Shown here: piece by piece, positions 9,022 to 18,306 of the stretch
Layout of the letters: every line of letters starts with the position of its first letter
Numbering within the stretch: position 1 is the stretch's first letter
Program-made: the position numbers and the translations under genes
Origin: Aeromonas tecta
GTDB lineage: Bacteria > Pseudomonadota > Gammaproteobacteria > Enterobacterales > Aeromonadaceae
Reading direction: 5' to 3'
Assembly: GCF_000820185.1 (NCBI RefSeq)
Contig: NZ_CDCA01000036.1
Coordinates: forward strand, 422,162 to 486,161
DNA length: 64,000 nt
The notes under the pieces: model-generated
What the model was told of the DNA's origin: nothing
What the model saw: the letters and a program-made list of their open reading frames with translations, nothing else
The model's database searches: none

Positions 9022-9921
9022 ATGAATGAGATCGATACACTCATCAGTCAGGCCGGTATCCGTGGCTCCTTCGATGTGCGCTGTCTCTATCAGGGGGGCT
9101 TCAGCCTCCCCCACGAGCAGAGCCCGGCCGGGGTGATGCCGTTTCATCTGCTGATGAAGGGTGAGATCAGGATCAGCACCCCGTCGGGCCAGGCGTTGGT
9201 GATGCAACCGGGGGATCTGCTGTTGCTGCCGGGTGGGGAACCCCATGTCATCTGGCGCGACGGGGCCGAGCTCGGCGATCGGGAGCAACGGGACGGCAGC
9301 TTGCCGGTACGCGGCGATGGCGGGGACGAGGTGGAGTTTCTGTGCGGCGAATTTCATTACCAGGGCCCGCAGCGCCCCCTGCTGCTGGATGCCTTGCCCA
9401 GCCCGCTCTGCATTCCCCTGCTTGGTAGTGAGTCGCGCCAGGCGCTGGAGCTGGTGTTGCGGCTGATCCGCCATGAGCTGCAACGGGAGCAACAGGGTTC
9501 GGGCGCCGTGCTGACGGCCCTGAGTCAGGTGCTGCTGGCCATGGGGCTACGCGCCCATGCCAGCGATCCGAACGGGGCACTTGGTCTGGTGGGGGCCCTG
9601 CAGGATCCCAAGCTGGGGGGATCCCTGCAGGCCGTGCTGGCCAATCCCGCCCACCCCTGGAGCGTGGATGAGCTGGCAGCCCTGGCCGCCATGTCGCGGG
9701 CGACCTATTTTCGCCATTTTCGCCAACGGCTCGGCTGCAGTGTCTGGGAGTTCGTGGTGCGGGTGAGGATGGTGCGGGCAGGTGAACTGCTGCGCCAGCC
9801 GGATCATCTGCCCATCGGCGAGGTGGCCATGCGGGTCGGCTATCAGTCAGAGGCCTCCTTTGCCAAGGCATTCAAACAGTTGACCGGCATGGCGCCGGGC
9901 AAGTTTCGCCAGCTGGGCTGA
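9022..9921 (+). CDS. AraC-family transcriptional regulator with cupin sensor
   Basis: A 299-residue protein. The N-terminal half is a cupin domain (MPFHLLMKGEIRI, MQPGDLLLLPGGEPHVIW). The C-terminal 100 residues carry two helix-turn-helix motifs: VDELAALAAMSRATYFRHF and IGEVAMRVGYQSEASFAKAF, followed by TGMAPGKFRQ. Proteins of this layout often sit beside and control divergent AhpD-like or oxidoreductase genes. The inducer is unknown. Confidence 0.92.
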   Translation: MNEIDTLISQAGIRGSFDVRCLYQGGFSLPHEQSPAGVMPFHLLMKGEIRISTPSGQALVMQPGDLLLLPGGEPHVIWRDGAELGDREQRDGSLPVRGDGGDEVEFLCGEFHYQGPQRPLLLDALPSPLCIPLLGSESRQALELVLRLIRHELQREQQGSGAVLTALSQVLLAMGLRAHASDPNGALGLVGALQDPKLGGSLQAVLANPAHPWSVDELAALAAMSRATYFRHFRQRLGCSVWEFVVRVRMVRAGELLRQPDHLPIGEVAMRVGYQSEASFAKAFKQLTGMAPGKFRQLG

Positions 9922-9943
9922 CTCGGCCACCCGTGAGGCGCCC

Positions 9944-9980
9944 AAAAAACAACACCCCGTTCGTTGAACGGGGTGTTGTT
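9944..9980. terminator. Bidirectional terminator between araC-type gene and lipoprotein gene
   Basis: An 11-bp stem AACACCCCGTT/AACGGGGTGTT (9951-9961 with 9967-9977). The minus-strand tail is TTGTTTTTTGG, so it is strongest for the leftward lipoprotein gene. Confidence 0.85.
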
Positions 9981-10016
9981 GTGCAAGCCACCCGGAAGGA
10001 GGCGAGCAGGGCAGGA

Positions 10017-10511
10017 TCAGTTGCCGAGGGTGGCGAACAGGCTCTGCTCCAGGCTACCACGGGACACACAGACCGGCGTGATGGAGGGGGCCAGCACGCG
10101 CTCGCCGGAACCTTCAACGAAATAGAGCTGGGTGTTGCCCTTGACGTTGACGGTGGCCACGCTGTTGCTGCCGCTCTGGGTGATGATCAGGTTGATCTGC
10201 AGGTTGGGGTTGCCCAGTGCGACCTTGGAACCCATGGTGCCACAATCCAGCCACTCCAGACCCTCGGCCGAGTTCTCGACGTTGGCGGTCATCAGACCGG
10301 AGCCACGCTGGCTGTTCTCGATATTCAGGCCATGATCGCCAAACCACTTCTCGGCGCGGGCCCACACCAGATCGACCGGGATCTGCAGCTCCTGGGTATT
10401 GTTGGTTGCCTTGGCGACCGGCGGGGTATAGCGGTACTGCTCGCCGCCATTGTTGTCACTGGCACAACCGACCATCAACAGGGCCAGGGCGCCCCCCATT
10501 ATCTTCTTCAT
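10017..10511 (-). CDS. Predicted lipoprotein with a BamC-like domain
   Basis: A 164-residue protein with signal peptide and lipobox (ALLMVGC, then Ala). The part from about residue 40 ([20 protein letters not shown], then SGLMTANVE) resembles the helix-grip domains of BamC-type lipoproteins in pattern: a long amphipathic helix, then strands. That similarity is weak and is my inference. A C-terminal pair of Cys (about 110 and near 147) could form a disulfide. The start at 10511 (MKKIMGG) is chosen because it places the signal peptide correctly. It is a single gene. Confidence 0.8.
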   Translation of the reverse strand: MKKIMGGALALLMVGCASDNNGGEQYRYTPPVAKATNNTQELQIPVDLVWARAEKWFGDHGLNIENSQRGSGLMTANVENSAEGLEWLDCGTMGSKVALGNPNLQINLIITQSGSNSVATVNVKGNTQLYFVEGSGERVLAPSITPVCVSRGSLEQSLFATLGN

Positions 10512-10668
10512 GTTGCTTCTCTCGTCCATAAGGCCACCACAGGCCAATCGGCGGCTATTATGGGGCCCGCGACACAGACTGTCAGCAGGGATCGGCATAA
10601 ATGGTCAAGCCTCCGCCCAAGCTTTACAAAACTGGCCTGTTATCATAGATTTGCTCGAAGTCTCCCCC

Positions 10669-12651
10669 GTGAGTGTCTGTGTGAATTCCTTGCTCACCCT
10701 GGCTCTGCTGCAGCAGATCATCGACCAGTTACCCATGAATATCTTTTGCCGAGATACGGACGGACGCTACCTGTTCGCCAACAAGGTCTTCGCAAAGGAA
10801 GCTGGCTTGCAACATCCCCATGAGCTCATCGGCAAGACGGATGCCGAAATGCCATGGGGCGACATGTTCCGGGAGGAAGATCAGCGCCTGCTGGCCGAGA
10901 GGCAGCCACTGCTGCACCAGCAACTGCACTGCAACAGCGGCGACGCCACCAGCTGGATGGAGATCCACAAGGTGCCGCTCTATGACGAGCAAGGGGAACC
11001 GCTCGCCCTGTTCGTCATGGTCAGCGCCATCGATCAGCGCAAGGAGCTGGAGCTGACGTTCCGCCATCAGCAAGTGCTGCAGCGCCGCCTGCTCGACGCC
11101 ATCCCGGACCCTATCCGGTTGGAAGACCACCAAGGGGTGCTCATCGACTGCAATCAGGCCTTCCTCGATTTCATGGGACTGGCGGCGAGCGAGGCGCTCG
11201 GCCAGCACGTCTCGCCCCGCCTGCCGGCGGAGCAGGCGATGGGACGAGGTGAATATTGCCTGATGGATGCCAATGGCCAGGGCCGCCATCTGGAGGTGAC
11301 CCGGGTCGATGTGCCGGATGGCGAGGGCAATTCCCTCGGCATTCTCACTCTGAGCCGCGACATCACCGGGCTGCGCACCACCCAGGCCCAATTGCAGCAG
11401 GAGCAGCACTACGACAGCCTGACCGGCCTGCTCAAGCTGTCCCATTTCTTGCAGACCAGCCGCCACCTCGGCGCCCGCCAGGCCAGCCTGGTGCTGGTCG
11501 ACCTGCAGCATTTTCGCGAGATCAACGACCGCTTCGGCATCCGGATCGCCGATCGGCTGCTAAACCAGGTGGCCCGTCGCCTGCAACGGCTGGCCCCGCC
11601 GCAATCCTTGTTGTGCCGGGTGGCGGCCGATGACTTCGCCCTGCTGCTGCCACAGTTGCCCCTCCCCCTGAACGAATGGAGCCGCCAGCTGCAACACGAG
11701 CTGATGACGCCCTATCAGGTCGAGGAGCACAGGATCCAGATCCCGGTCTTCCTCGGCATCGCCCAGGGCAAGGCCAACGATGCCGAGCGCCTGCTCAGCC
11801 ACGCCGAGGCGGCGCTGGCCCAGGGTAAACGCCAGCAGCAGCACTGCACCCTGTTTGACCCCGAGCTCGACGCCAAACTCAAGCGACGCCAGCTGATCGC
11901 GGCCCAGTTGCCGCTCGCCATCAAGGCGGCCGAGCTGACCGCGGTCTACCAGCCCATCATCTGCACCCACAACAATCACCTGCACGGGGCAGAGCTGCTC
12001 TGTCGCTGGCCTCACCCGGTGTTTGGCATGATCTCGCCAGACGAGTTCATCCCCCTGGCGGAAGAGCTCGGTCTCATCGGCCAGCTCGGTCAGCTGATGC
12101 TGGAGCTGGGCTGCGCCCAGCTGGCCCGCTGGCAAGTGGCGGCGCCGGATCTGGTGCTCTCCATCAACCTGTCGCCGCTGCAGTTTCGCGATCCCGAGCT
12201 CTGCTCCCAGATCTTTGCCTGCATCGAGCGCCACGGGTTGGCTCCCTGGCAGCTGGAGCTGGAGATCACCGAAGGGGTGCTGATGGAAAACGCCGACGAG
12301 ATTGAGAGCAACCTCGCCAGCCTGATCGAGGCCGGTTTCCAGCTTGCCATCGACGATTTCGGCACCGGCTACTGCTCGCTGGCCTACCTGCCGCGGCTGC
12401 AGGTATCGACCCTCAAGCTGGACAGAAGCTTCACCCAGGGGCTGTCGACCAATCAGGCCACCACCGCCATCGTGCGCTCCGTCATCGGCCTCAGCCATGA
12501 GCTCGGCATCAAGATCACCGCCGAAGGGGTGGAAACCCAGGAGCAGCAAGCCTGGCTGGTGCAGGCAGGCTGCGATCGACTGCAGGGCTTCCTGTTCAGT
12601 CGCCCCCTCCCCCCCGCCGAATTTGCCCGCAACTACCAGTTGCCGGGCTGA
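10669..12651 (+). CDS. PAS-PAS-GGDEF-EAL cyclic-di-GMP protein, degenerate GGDEF
   Basis: About 660 residues from a GTG at 10669. PAS domains cover about 15-125 ([19 protein letters not shown]) and about 140-240. The GGDEF domain (about 245-400) has RVAADDF in place of RxGGDEF, so it is unlikely to make cyclic-di-GMP. The EAL domain (about 410-655) keeps a near-complete catalytic set: AELLCRW (ELL for EAL), NLSP, EITEG, DDFGTG, LKLDRSF and AEGVET. It is probably a phosphodiesterase tuned by PAS signals. There are no membrane helices. The N-terminus is uncertain, since an in-frame GTG at 10681 and an ATG at 10735 also exist. Confidence 0.88.
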   Translation: MSVCVNSLLTLALLQQIIDQLPMNIFCRDTDGRYLFANKVFAKEAGLQHPHELIGKTDAEMPWGDMFREEDQRLLAERQPLLHQQLHCNSGDATSWMEIHKVPLYDEQGEPLALFVMVSAIDQRKELELTFRHQQVLQRRLLDAIPDPIRLEDHQGVLIDCNQAFLDFMGLAASEALGQHVSPRLPAEQAMGRGEYCLMDANGQGRHLEVTRVDVPDGEGNSLGILTLSRDITGLRTTQAQLQQEQHYDSLTGLLKLSHFLQTSRHLGARQASLVLVDLQHFREINDRFGIRIADRLLNQVARRLQRLAPPQSLLCRVAADDFALLLPQLPLPLNEWSRQLQHELMTPYQVEEHRIQIPVFLGIAQGKANDAERLLSHAEAALAQGKRQQQHCTLFDPELDAKLKRRQLIAAQLPLAIKAAELTAVYQPIICTHNNHLHGAELLCRWPHPVFGMISPDEFIPLAEELGLIGQLGQLMLELGCAQLARWQVAAPDLVLSINLSPLQFRDPELCSQIFACIERHGLAPWQLELEITEGVLMENADEIESNLASLIEAGFQLAIDDFGTGYCSLAYLPRLQVSTLKLDRSFTQGLSTNQATTAIVRSVIGLSHELGIKITAEGVETQEQQAWLVQAGCDRLQGFLFSRPLPPAEFARNYQLPG

Positions 12652-12663
12652 CTCGCGAGCAAC

Positions 12664-12694
12664 AAAAAGACCACTCGAGGTGGCCTTTTGTTTT
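12664..12694 (+). terminator. Terminator after the GGDEF-EAL gene
   Basis: Hairpin AAAAGACCAC/GTGGCCTTTT with a TCGAG loop (one mismatch), then TTTTG. Confidence 0.8.
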
Positions 12695-12697
12695 GAG

Positions 12698-12734
12698 CAC
12701 CCTCTCCCTCTGGGAGAGGGTTGGGGTGAGGGTG
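12698..12734. repeat. REP-like palindromic repeat
   Basis: CCCTCTCCC pairs with GGGAGAGGG, followed by TTGGGGTGAGGGTG. This is a widespread REP-type element of proteobacterial intergenic regions. It lies between two convergent genes. It is the only clear copy in the window. Confidence 0.7.
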
Positions 12735-12735
12735 A

Positions 12736-13083
12736 TTACTCCTGGAAGTAAGTGCCCCAACCGTCGTAGTCCACACCGTATTTTTCGAGGATCGGCAGCA
12801 TTTTTTCGATGTCGGCCAGGATAGGCTCGATCTCCAGCTTGCGCTCCACGGTGGCGTCGAAGCAGAAGATGGGCGCGCCATCGTCCAGCTCCATCTCTTC
12901 GGCGTCGGTCACTTCGAAACCGGCCTTGAACAGGTCAACCGCGGCCTTCTCCAGCAGATCGAAATCCTGGCAGGCAAAGTGGTGCTCAATCTCGTAGTCC
13001 ACATCCGGATTGCTGCCGTCGGCCAGCAGTTCGTTGACGATGGCGGTGGTCTCTTCGCGCCACTCTTGCATGTTGATACTCAT
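12736..13083 (-). CDS. rraB: Regulator of ribonuclease E activity B
   Basis: A 115-residue acidic protein homologous to E. coli RraB (138 residues), which binds the C-terminal half of RNase E and alters degradosome make-up and RNA decay. Matches include ADGSNPDVDYEIEHHFAC, EKAAVDLFKAGFEVTDAEE and the end motif KYGVDYDGWGTYF. It lacks the acidic tail of the E. coli protein. The ATG at 13083 (MSINMQEW) fits the family; the longer frame upstream does not. Confidence 0.92.
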   Translation of the reverse strand: MSINMQEWREETTAIVNELLADGSNPDVDYEIEHHFACQDFDLLEKAAVDLFKAGFEVTDAEEMELDDGAPIFCFDATVERKLEIEPILADIEKMLPILEKYGVDYDGWGTYFQE

Positions 13084-13507
13084 ATAAACCCCAGGCGGTA
13101 TTGGATGGATGTCGACACCCGACTGGCAGGCGATCCGCATTGATAACGCGCGGTTGGCCGCCAGGGGCATAGTTGCGGCCAAGCATACTCGCACAGCGCA
13201 TCCGGCTCAATGCAGCGCACCAAGATAACTGCCCCCCGGCCTCCCTCCCAAATGGTGGTGTCGACAAAAACTGGAGAATGGAGCAATAAACCAGCATGAA
13301 ACGACAACGACACATATGACACTACCAGGATAAATAAAGGCAGTTGGTTATCGCTAAATAGCCTTAAAAAGCAGTCTCTTTCACTTCAAAACCCGGCGTG
13401 ACAAACCCGGTCTCGGCAGGTATCAAGGGACGCGGGTGAATCACTACCCGCCAGGAAAGCGGAGTCCGACGGGCTCCCTTTTTGATCATGTGAAGGAGCA
13501 CATAGTA
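13084..13507. other. Intergenic region between rraB and the M6 protease gene
   Basis: No gene seen. It holds a 9-bp inverted repeat GTCGACACC (13111-13119) and GGTGTCGAC (13257-13265). The element CACATATGACA (13311-13321) also occurs upstream of the ahyB elastase gene. A terminator-like hairpin follows at 13461-13483. The ribosome site of the protease gene is AAGGAG near 13493. Confidence 0.5.
13461..13483 (+). promoter_or_regulatory. Terminator-like hairpin in the leader of the M6 protease gene
   Basis: GGAGTCC/GGGCTCC (one U-G pair) with a GAC loop, followed by CTTTTTG, about 10 bases before the ribosome site. It could attenuate transcription into the protease gene. Confidence 0.4.
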
Positions 13508-15784
13508 ATGCCTACAAAAACAATAATGAGCCTGCTTGTCGGCTCGACCCTGATAATTGGAAACCCTGCCATGGCCGCCCCGGTCCACGGCCCCTTCGAT
13601 GCCCCCCTTGCCGACGAGGTGAAAGTGCTGGAGATGCTCAAGAAGAGCGGCCGCATCCCGACCCTGGCATCCCCTGAACAGGAGCAGGCCGCCCTGGCCC
13701 GCTACTACCGGGAGAAGGTACGCAGCTACCCCGGCAGCAGCGGCAGCCTGGCCCAGAAGGAGGGCAAGGTGCGGGAGACCATCCTCAAGAAGATCCGCCT
13801 GAACGGCACCGCGCGCGCCGGCGATCGGGTGCCCACCCTGCTGCTCAAGGCTATCGAGAAGGAGCGCTACCGCGGACAGATGCGCAAGGACAAGATCCTC
13901 GCCATCCTGGTGGACTTCCCCGATTACCCGAAGAACAGCCTGAGCCCGGAGCTCACCAAGATGTACTACCCGGACTACACCCAGGCTCACTACAACGATC
14001 TGCTGTTCTCCGCCAAGGGCTACGCGGGCCCAAACGGCGAGCGCTTCATCTCCATGCGCCAGTTCTACGAGCAGCAGTCCGGCCAGAGCTACAGCGTGCG
14101 CGGCCAGGTGGCGGGCTGGTATACCGCCGAGAAGAGCGCCACCTACTATGGCAGCAACAAGAACGAGACCGCGGTGCGGGAGCTGGTGAAGGAAGCGCTT
14201 GCCCAGGTGGCCGGGGATCCGTCCATCGACTTGTCCGAGTTTGATCAGGAAGATCGCTACGACTTGAACGGCAACGGCAATCGCAACGAGCCGGATGGCC
14301 TCATCGACCACCTGATGATCTTCCACTCCAGCGTGGGGGAAGAGGCGGGCGGCGGCGATCTCGGCGAAGATGCCATCTGGGCCCACCGCTGGAATCTGGG
14401 GACGCCCTACCCCATCCCCGGCACCAACAGCCCACACGGCAACTTCGGCGGCCAATTCGCGGCCTACGACTACACCATCCAGCCCATCGATGCGGCGGCC
14501 GGGGTCTGCGCCCACGAATACGGCCACGATCTGGGGCTACCGGATGAGTACGACACCAAGTACAGCGGCAAGGGGGAGCCGGTGGCGAGCTGGTCCATCA
14601 TGTCGTCCGGCTCCTGGGCCGGGATGATCGGCGGCACCGAGCCGACCGGTTTCTCCGCCTGGGCCAAGGAGTACCTGCAGGCCTCCCTCGGTGGCAACTG
14701 GCTGCACGGCAGCAATGTGCAGGTCGACGATCTGACTGCCCGCGGCAACGTCTACATGCTGGATCAGGCCAACGACAAGGGTCGCAACGACGACGTGGTG
14801 CGCATCAACCTGCCCCCCAAACAGGTTCCCCTCAATCCACCCTACGCCGGCCAGTACCAGTATCACGGCGGCAAGGGCAACAACCTGAACAACCGCATGA
14901 GTCTGGCCCTGGATCTCGGCGGCAAGCAGAGTGCCAGCCTGGCCTTCAAGGCCTGGTACCAGATTGAGGAGGACTTCGACTACGCGCGGGTGCTGGTCAA
15001 CGGCGAGCCCATTCCGGGCAACCTGACCCGCACCGACGATCCGAACGGCATCGGCTTCGGGGTCGGCATCACCGGCAACTCCGATGGCTGGACCGATGCC
15101 GAGTTTGACTTGAGCCCCTGGGCTGGCCAGCAGATCACCCTCAGCCTGCAATACCAGAGCGACGGGGGGACGGCCGAGAACGGCCTGTTCGTGGATGAGT
15201 TGCAGGTGACTGCCGACGGCGAGACCCTACTGAGCGACGGCGCCGAGGGCAATTCCGCCTTCACCCTTGCCGGTTTCGTGCAAAGCAGCGGCAAGGAGAC
15301 CAAGGATCACTACTACCTCGCCGAGTGGCGCAACCACGCCGGGGTCGACAAGGGGCTGGCCCACATCAAGGTGGACAATCAGCTGATACGCTACGAGCCG
15401 GGTCTGCTGCTCTGGTACGTGGACAACAGCCAGAGCAACAACTGGGTGGGCCTGCACCCGGGGGAGGGCTTCCTCGGGGTGGTGGATGCAGATCAGCGCG
15501 CCCTGAGCTGGAGTGACGGCGCTGTGGCGGGTACCCGCTACCAGATCCACGACGCCACCTTCAGCCTGGGCTTCCAGCGCCCCCTCGATCTCACCCATGC
15601 CAGCGGCTCCGTGCTGCAGGACTTCTGGATAACCCCGAACCGGGTATTCAAGGATTCGCGCAGCTACCAGCGCGAGGCGATTCCGGACGCGGGCCGGCTG
15701 CTGCCCGAATATGGCCTCAAGATCAGCGTCACCGGTCAGGCCCGGGACTTGAGCACCGGCCGCATCATCGTCAGCCGCCATTGA
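13508..15784 (+). CDS. Secreted M6-family (immune inhibitor A-like) metalloprotease
   Basis: A 758-residue zinc protease with a Sec signal peptide cleaved after NPAMA (about residue 23). The catalytic core carries H336-E-x2-H340-x5-D346 (CAHEYGHDLGLPDEYD), the extended zinc motif of the family, and a Met-turn-like stretch (SIMSSGSW). The C-terminal part (about 450-758) contains beta-sandwich modules typical of InhA/PrtV proteins. In Vibrio and Bacillus such proteases cleave host peptides and matrix proteins; that role is inferred. ATG 13508 is chosen because AAGGAG precedes it and a signal peptide follows at once. It is monocistronic, with a strong terminator. Confidence 0.92.
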   Translation: MPTKTIMSLLVGSTLIIGNPAMAAPVHGPFDAPLADEVKVLEMLKKSGRIPTLASPEQEQAALARYYREKVRSYPGSSGSLAQKEGKVRETILKKIRLNGTARAGDRVPTLLLKAIEKERYRGQMRKDKILAILVDFPDYPKNSLSPELTKMYYPDYTQAHYNDLLFSAKGYAGPNGERFISMRQFYEQQSGQSYSVRGQVAGWYTAEKSATYYGSNKNETAVRELVKEALAQVAGDPSIDLSEFDQEDRYDLNGNGNRNEPDGLIDHLMIFHSSVGEEAGGGDLGEDAIWAHRWNLGTPYPIPGTNSPHGNFGGQFAAYDYTIQPIDAAAGVCAHEYGHDLGLPDEYDTKYSGKGEPVASWSIMSSGSWAGMIGGTEPTGFSAWAKEYLQASLGGNWLHGSNVQVDDLTARGNVYMLDQANDKGRNDDVVRINLPPKQVPLNPPYAGQYQYHGGKGNNLNNRMSLALDLGGKQSASLAFKAWYQIEEDFDYARVLVNGEPIPGNLTRTDDPNGIGFGVGITGNSDGWTDAEFDLSPWAGQQITLSLQYQSDGGTAENGLFVDELQVTADGETLLSDGAEGNSAFTLAGFVQSSGKETKDHYYLAEWRNHAGVDKGLAHIKVDNQLIRYEPGLLLWYVDNSQSNNWVGLHPGEGFLGVVDADQRALSWSDGAVAGTRYQIHDATFSLGFQRPLDLTHASGSVLQDFWITPNRVFKDSRSYQREAIPDAGRLLPEYGLKISVTGQARDLSTGRIIVSRH

Positions 15785-15800
15785 GGATGTCACGCAACCA

Positions 15801-15822
15801 GGGGGCCACAGGCCCCCTTTTT
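15801..15822 (+). terminator. Terminator of the M6 protease gene
   Basis: GGGGGCC/GGCCCCC stem with a 3-base loop, then TTTTTA. Confidence 0.9.
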
Positions 15823-15929
15823 ATCGCCCGATTTCCGGGCCTGATTGCGGCTCAATGGGCCAAATCGCCTAACAAGCCTGCGGATTGTTCGGTTATCGAG
15901 CGAACGCACCCACTATCTGCGCCCCATGG

Positions 15930-15958
15930 TTGACACCCCAGTCCAGAAAGGGTTTAAT
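15930..15958 (+). promoter_or_regulatory. Promoter of the tRNA-Phe/tRNA-Asn operon
   Basis: TTGACA (15930-15935), a 17-bp spacer and TTTAAT (15953-15958), then a GC-rich discriminator GCGCGCC directly before the tRNA. Confidence 0.8.
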
Positions 15959-15968
15959 GCGCGCCGTT

Positions 15969-16044
15969 GCCCAGATAGCTCAGTCGGTAGAGCAGGGGAT
16001 TGAAAATCCCCGTGTCGGCGGTTCGATTCCGTCTCTGGGCACCA
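15969..16044 (+). tRNA. tRNA-Phe (GAA)
   Basis: 76 nt with encoded CCA. The anticodon loop TTGAAAA shows GAA. Acceptor stem GCCCAGA/TCTGGGC. First gene of a two-tRNA operon. Confidence 0.97.
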
Positions 16045-16049
16045 ATAAT

Positions 16050-16125
16050 TCCTCCTTAGTTCAGTCGGTAGAACGGCGGACTGTTAATCCGTATGTCACT
16101 GGTTCAAGTCCAGTAGGAGGAGCCA
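16050..16125 (+). tRNA. tRNA-Asn (GTT)
   Basis: 76 nt with encoded CCA. The anticodon loop CTGTTAA shows GTT. Acceptor stem TCCTCCT/AGGAGGA. It lies 5 nt after tRNA-Phe. Confidence 0.97.
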
Positions 16126-16131
16126 AATTTG

Positions 16132-16160
16132 AAAGGCCCGCTCATCTGAGCGGGCCTTTT
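16132..16160 (+). terminator. Terminator of the tRNA-Phe/Asn operon
   Basis: A 13-bp stem AAAGGCCCGCTCA/TGAGCGGGCCTTT, followed by T. Confidence 0.9.
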
Positions 16161-16187
16161 CGCATCCGTCGTTTCTGCTCGCTTCCC

Positions 16188-16409
16188 CTAATAGCGGTTC
16201 TCGTCGCCATGCCAGATATGGCCGGCAGAGCATGCCCGCGCCACCTCGTGACAAGGATCATCCGCATGACTGCGGAAGAAGTGCTGATCTTGTTGCAGCA
16301 GGAGTGAACTCATCGAGTGGCTGATCCCGGCCAGCGCCTCGCCAGCGGTCAGTCCTGCAACCCGGTGATCCGTGGCCAAATGAGCCAATACTCTTTCACG
16401 ACTATTCAT
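16188..16409 (-). CDS. Small hypothetical protein (73 residues)
   Basis: A start ATG at 16409 with a good GGAGG six bases upstream. The protein is soluble, has no membrane helix and contains Ser/His/Leu-rich stretches (GISHSMSSLLLQQDQHFF) and two Cys near the C-terminus. I do not recognise it. It lies alone between a tRNA operon and another small gene. The ribosome site and codon use support it. Confidence 0.55.
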   Translation of the reverse strand: MNSRERVLAHLATDHRVAGLTAGEALAGISHSMSSLLLQQDQHFFRSHADDPCHEVARACSAGHIWHGDENRY

Positions 16410-16548
16410 GATCGCCTCCCTCCTTGAATCGAGTCGTAAATTGACCATAGCAGCAGCTCTTCAGATCCCGCAAACCCGCGCCAGCAAAGGGCCCCAGCCT
16501 AGTCCCACCTTACCGGGCAAGCGACGATTTCCCAAAAAAGGCCCATGT

Positions 16549-16580
16549 AAAAGGCCCGCTCACAGGAGCGGGCCTTTTAC
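16549..16580 (-). terminator. Terminator of the 44-residue gene
   Basis: A 13-bp stem AAAAGGCCCGCTC/GAGCGGGCCTTTT with a 4-base loop, 8 bases past the stop of the leftward small gene. It closely resembles the terminator after the tRNA-Phe/Asn operon. Confidence 0.8.
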
Positions 16581-16587
16581 CGTATTG

Positions 16588-16722
16588 CTAGCCGCCGTTA
16601 CAGGCCGCCAGTAGCAGGGTGGCCCCGCAGGTGGCGCTGAATACCAGCAACCCCGCCTGCAGTACCCCCTCTGGATCCGTTGGCTTCCTTTTCTTCCTGA
16701 ACCTTATCCATTTAGGCTTCAT
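16588..16722 (-). CDS. Very small basic membrane protein (44 residues), tentative
   Basis: MKPKWIRFRKKRKPT is followed by a hydrophobic segment (VLQAGLLVFSATCGATLLLAAC) and a short NGG tail. The ATG at 16722 has GAGGTG upstream, and a perfect terminator follows the stop by 8 bases, so a transcription unit of this size is plausible. The LAAC near the end is not a lipobox, since it is C-terminal. Function unknown. Confidence 0.4.
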   Translation of the reverse strand: MKPKWIRFRKKRKPTDPEGVLQAGLLVFSATCGATLLLAACNGG

Positions 16723-16974
16723 CGAGCCCACCTCATCCTTCGTGCACTCTGGGTGCGCAGCCCCTGCCTTCCTCGGCAGGCGGCTCATCTTTGTCCGGCC
16801 GTGGCACCTCGTCAATGCCCCTCGCGGATAAATTTTCGACCAAGATCCGTATAAGACCCGCACGCTACTAACCCGCTCTCGGCAATGCATTCAGAATCCA
16901 GAAAACCGGCGTGACCCGATTGCGTGCCAGGGCTATGATGAGGCCGACGATTTCCGACCCCAGGGAGACCCCAG

Positions 16975-18252
16975 ATGAGCAGCCCCTTGCATTACGTGCT
17001 GGATGGCATCCATTGCGAGCCACACTTCTTCACAGTGCCACTCGACCACCAGCAGCCGGACGATGAGGAGACCATCACCCTGTTTGGTCGCACCCTCTGC
17101 CGCAAGGACAGACTGGACGACGAGCTGCCCTGGTTGCTCTACCTGCAAGGGGGCCCCGGCTTTGGCGCCCCGCGCCCCACCGCCAACGGCGGCTGGCTCA
17201 AGCGGGCACTGCAGGAGTTTAGGGTCTTGCTGCTCGATCAACGCGGTACGGGTCACTCCACCCCCATCCACGCCGAGCTGTTGGCCCACCTCAACCCTCG
17301 CCAGCAGGCCGACTACCTCAGCCATTTTCGCGCCGACAGCATAGTGCGGGACGCCGAGCTCATCCGCGAACAGCTGAGCCCCGACCGTCCCTGGAGTCTG
17401 CTCGGCCAGAGCTTTGGTGGTTTTTGCAGCCTCACCTATCTCTCCCTGTTCCCAAGTAGCTTGCACGAGGTCTACCTCACCGGCGGCGTGGCCCCCATCG
17501 GCCGCAGCGCAGACGAGGTATATCGCGCCACCTACCAGCGGGTAGCGGACAAGAACCGCGCCTTCTTCGCCCGCTTCCCCCACGCCCAGGCCATCGCCAA
17601 CCGGCTGGCGACCCACCTGCACCGCCACGATGTGCGTCTGCCCAATGGCCAGCGCCTGACGGTGGAGCAGTTGCAGCAGCAGGGACTGGATCTCGGTGCC
17701 AGCGGCGCCTTCGAGGAGCTCTATTACCTCCTGGAAGATGCCTTCATCGGCGAGCGGCTCAATCCCGCCTTCCCCTACCAGCTGCAGGCCATGCAGCCGT
17801 TCAACACCAATCCTGTGTTCGCCATACTGCATGAGCTCATCTATTGCGAAGGGGCGGCCAGCAACTGGGCAGCCGAGCGAGTCAGGGGCGAATTCCCGGC
17901 TCTGGCCTGGGCTCCTGGCAAGGATTTCGCCTTCACCGGCGAGATGATTTACCCCTGGATGTTCGAGCAGTTCCGCGAACTCGTCCCCTTGAAAGAGGCC
18001 GCTCAGCTGCTGGCCCAGAAAGCGGACTGGGGTCCGCTCTACGATCCGGCGCAGCTGGCCCAGAACCTCGTGCCGGTGGCCTGCGCCGTCTACGCCGAGG
18101 ACATGTACGTGGAGTTCGACTACTGCCGTGAGACCCTCAAGGGCCTTGGCAACAGTCGCGCCTGGGTAACCAACGAGTACGAGCACAACGGCCTGCGGGT
18201 CGACGGCGAGCAGATCCTGGACCGGCTCATCCGCCTGAACCGGGACTGCTGA
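16975..18252 (+). CDS. pip: Prolyl aminopeptidase (proline iminopeptidase), S33 family
   Basis: A 425-residue cytoplasmic alpha/beta-hydrolase that removes N-terminal proline from peptides. It matches the larger, A. sobria-type subclass in length. The nucleophile is S146 in GQSFGGF, the oxyanion region is LQGGPGFGAPRP, and DQRGTGHSTP follows. Asp in the AEDMYVEFD region and His in YEHNGLR complete the triad. There is no signal peptide. The ABC exporter gene starts 54 bp downstream on the same strand with no terminator between, so they may be co-transcribed. Confidence 0.95.
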   Translation: MSSPLHYVLDGIHCEPHFFTVPLDHQQPDDEETITLFGRTLCRKDRLDDELPWLLYLQGGPGFGAPRPTANGGWLKRALQEFRVLLLDQRGTGHSTPIHAELLAHLNPRQQADYLSHFRADSIVRDAELIREQLSPDRPWSLLGQSFGGFCSLTYLSLFPSSLHEVYLTGGVAPIGRSADEVYRATYQRVADKNRAFFARFPHAQAIANRLATHLHRHDVRLPNGQRLTVEQLQQQGLDLGASGAFEELYYLLEDAFIGERLNPAFPYQLQAMQPFNTNPVFAILHELIYCEGAASNWAAERVRGEFPALAWAPGKDFAFTGEMIYPWMFEQFRELVPLKEAAQLLAQKADWGPLYDPAQLAQNLVPVACAVYAEDMYVEFDYCRETLKGLGNSRAWVTNEYEHNGLRVDGEQILDRLIRLNRDC

Positions 18253-18306
18253 GCCTGACCCGGGCGGCATGCCCGGGCGATGACACCATAAGCTAGAGGG
18301 CGGCCC

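Noticed and set aside
12698..12734. REP-like element as a possible transposable or regulatory array
   Set aside because: Only one copy is in the window and the type is common and well known.
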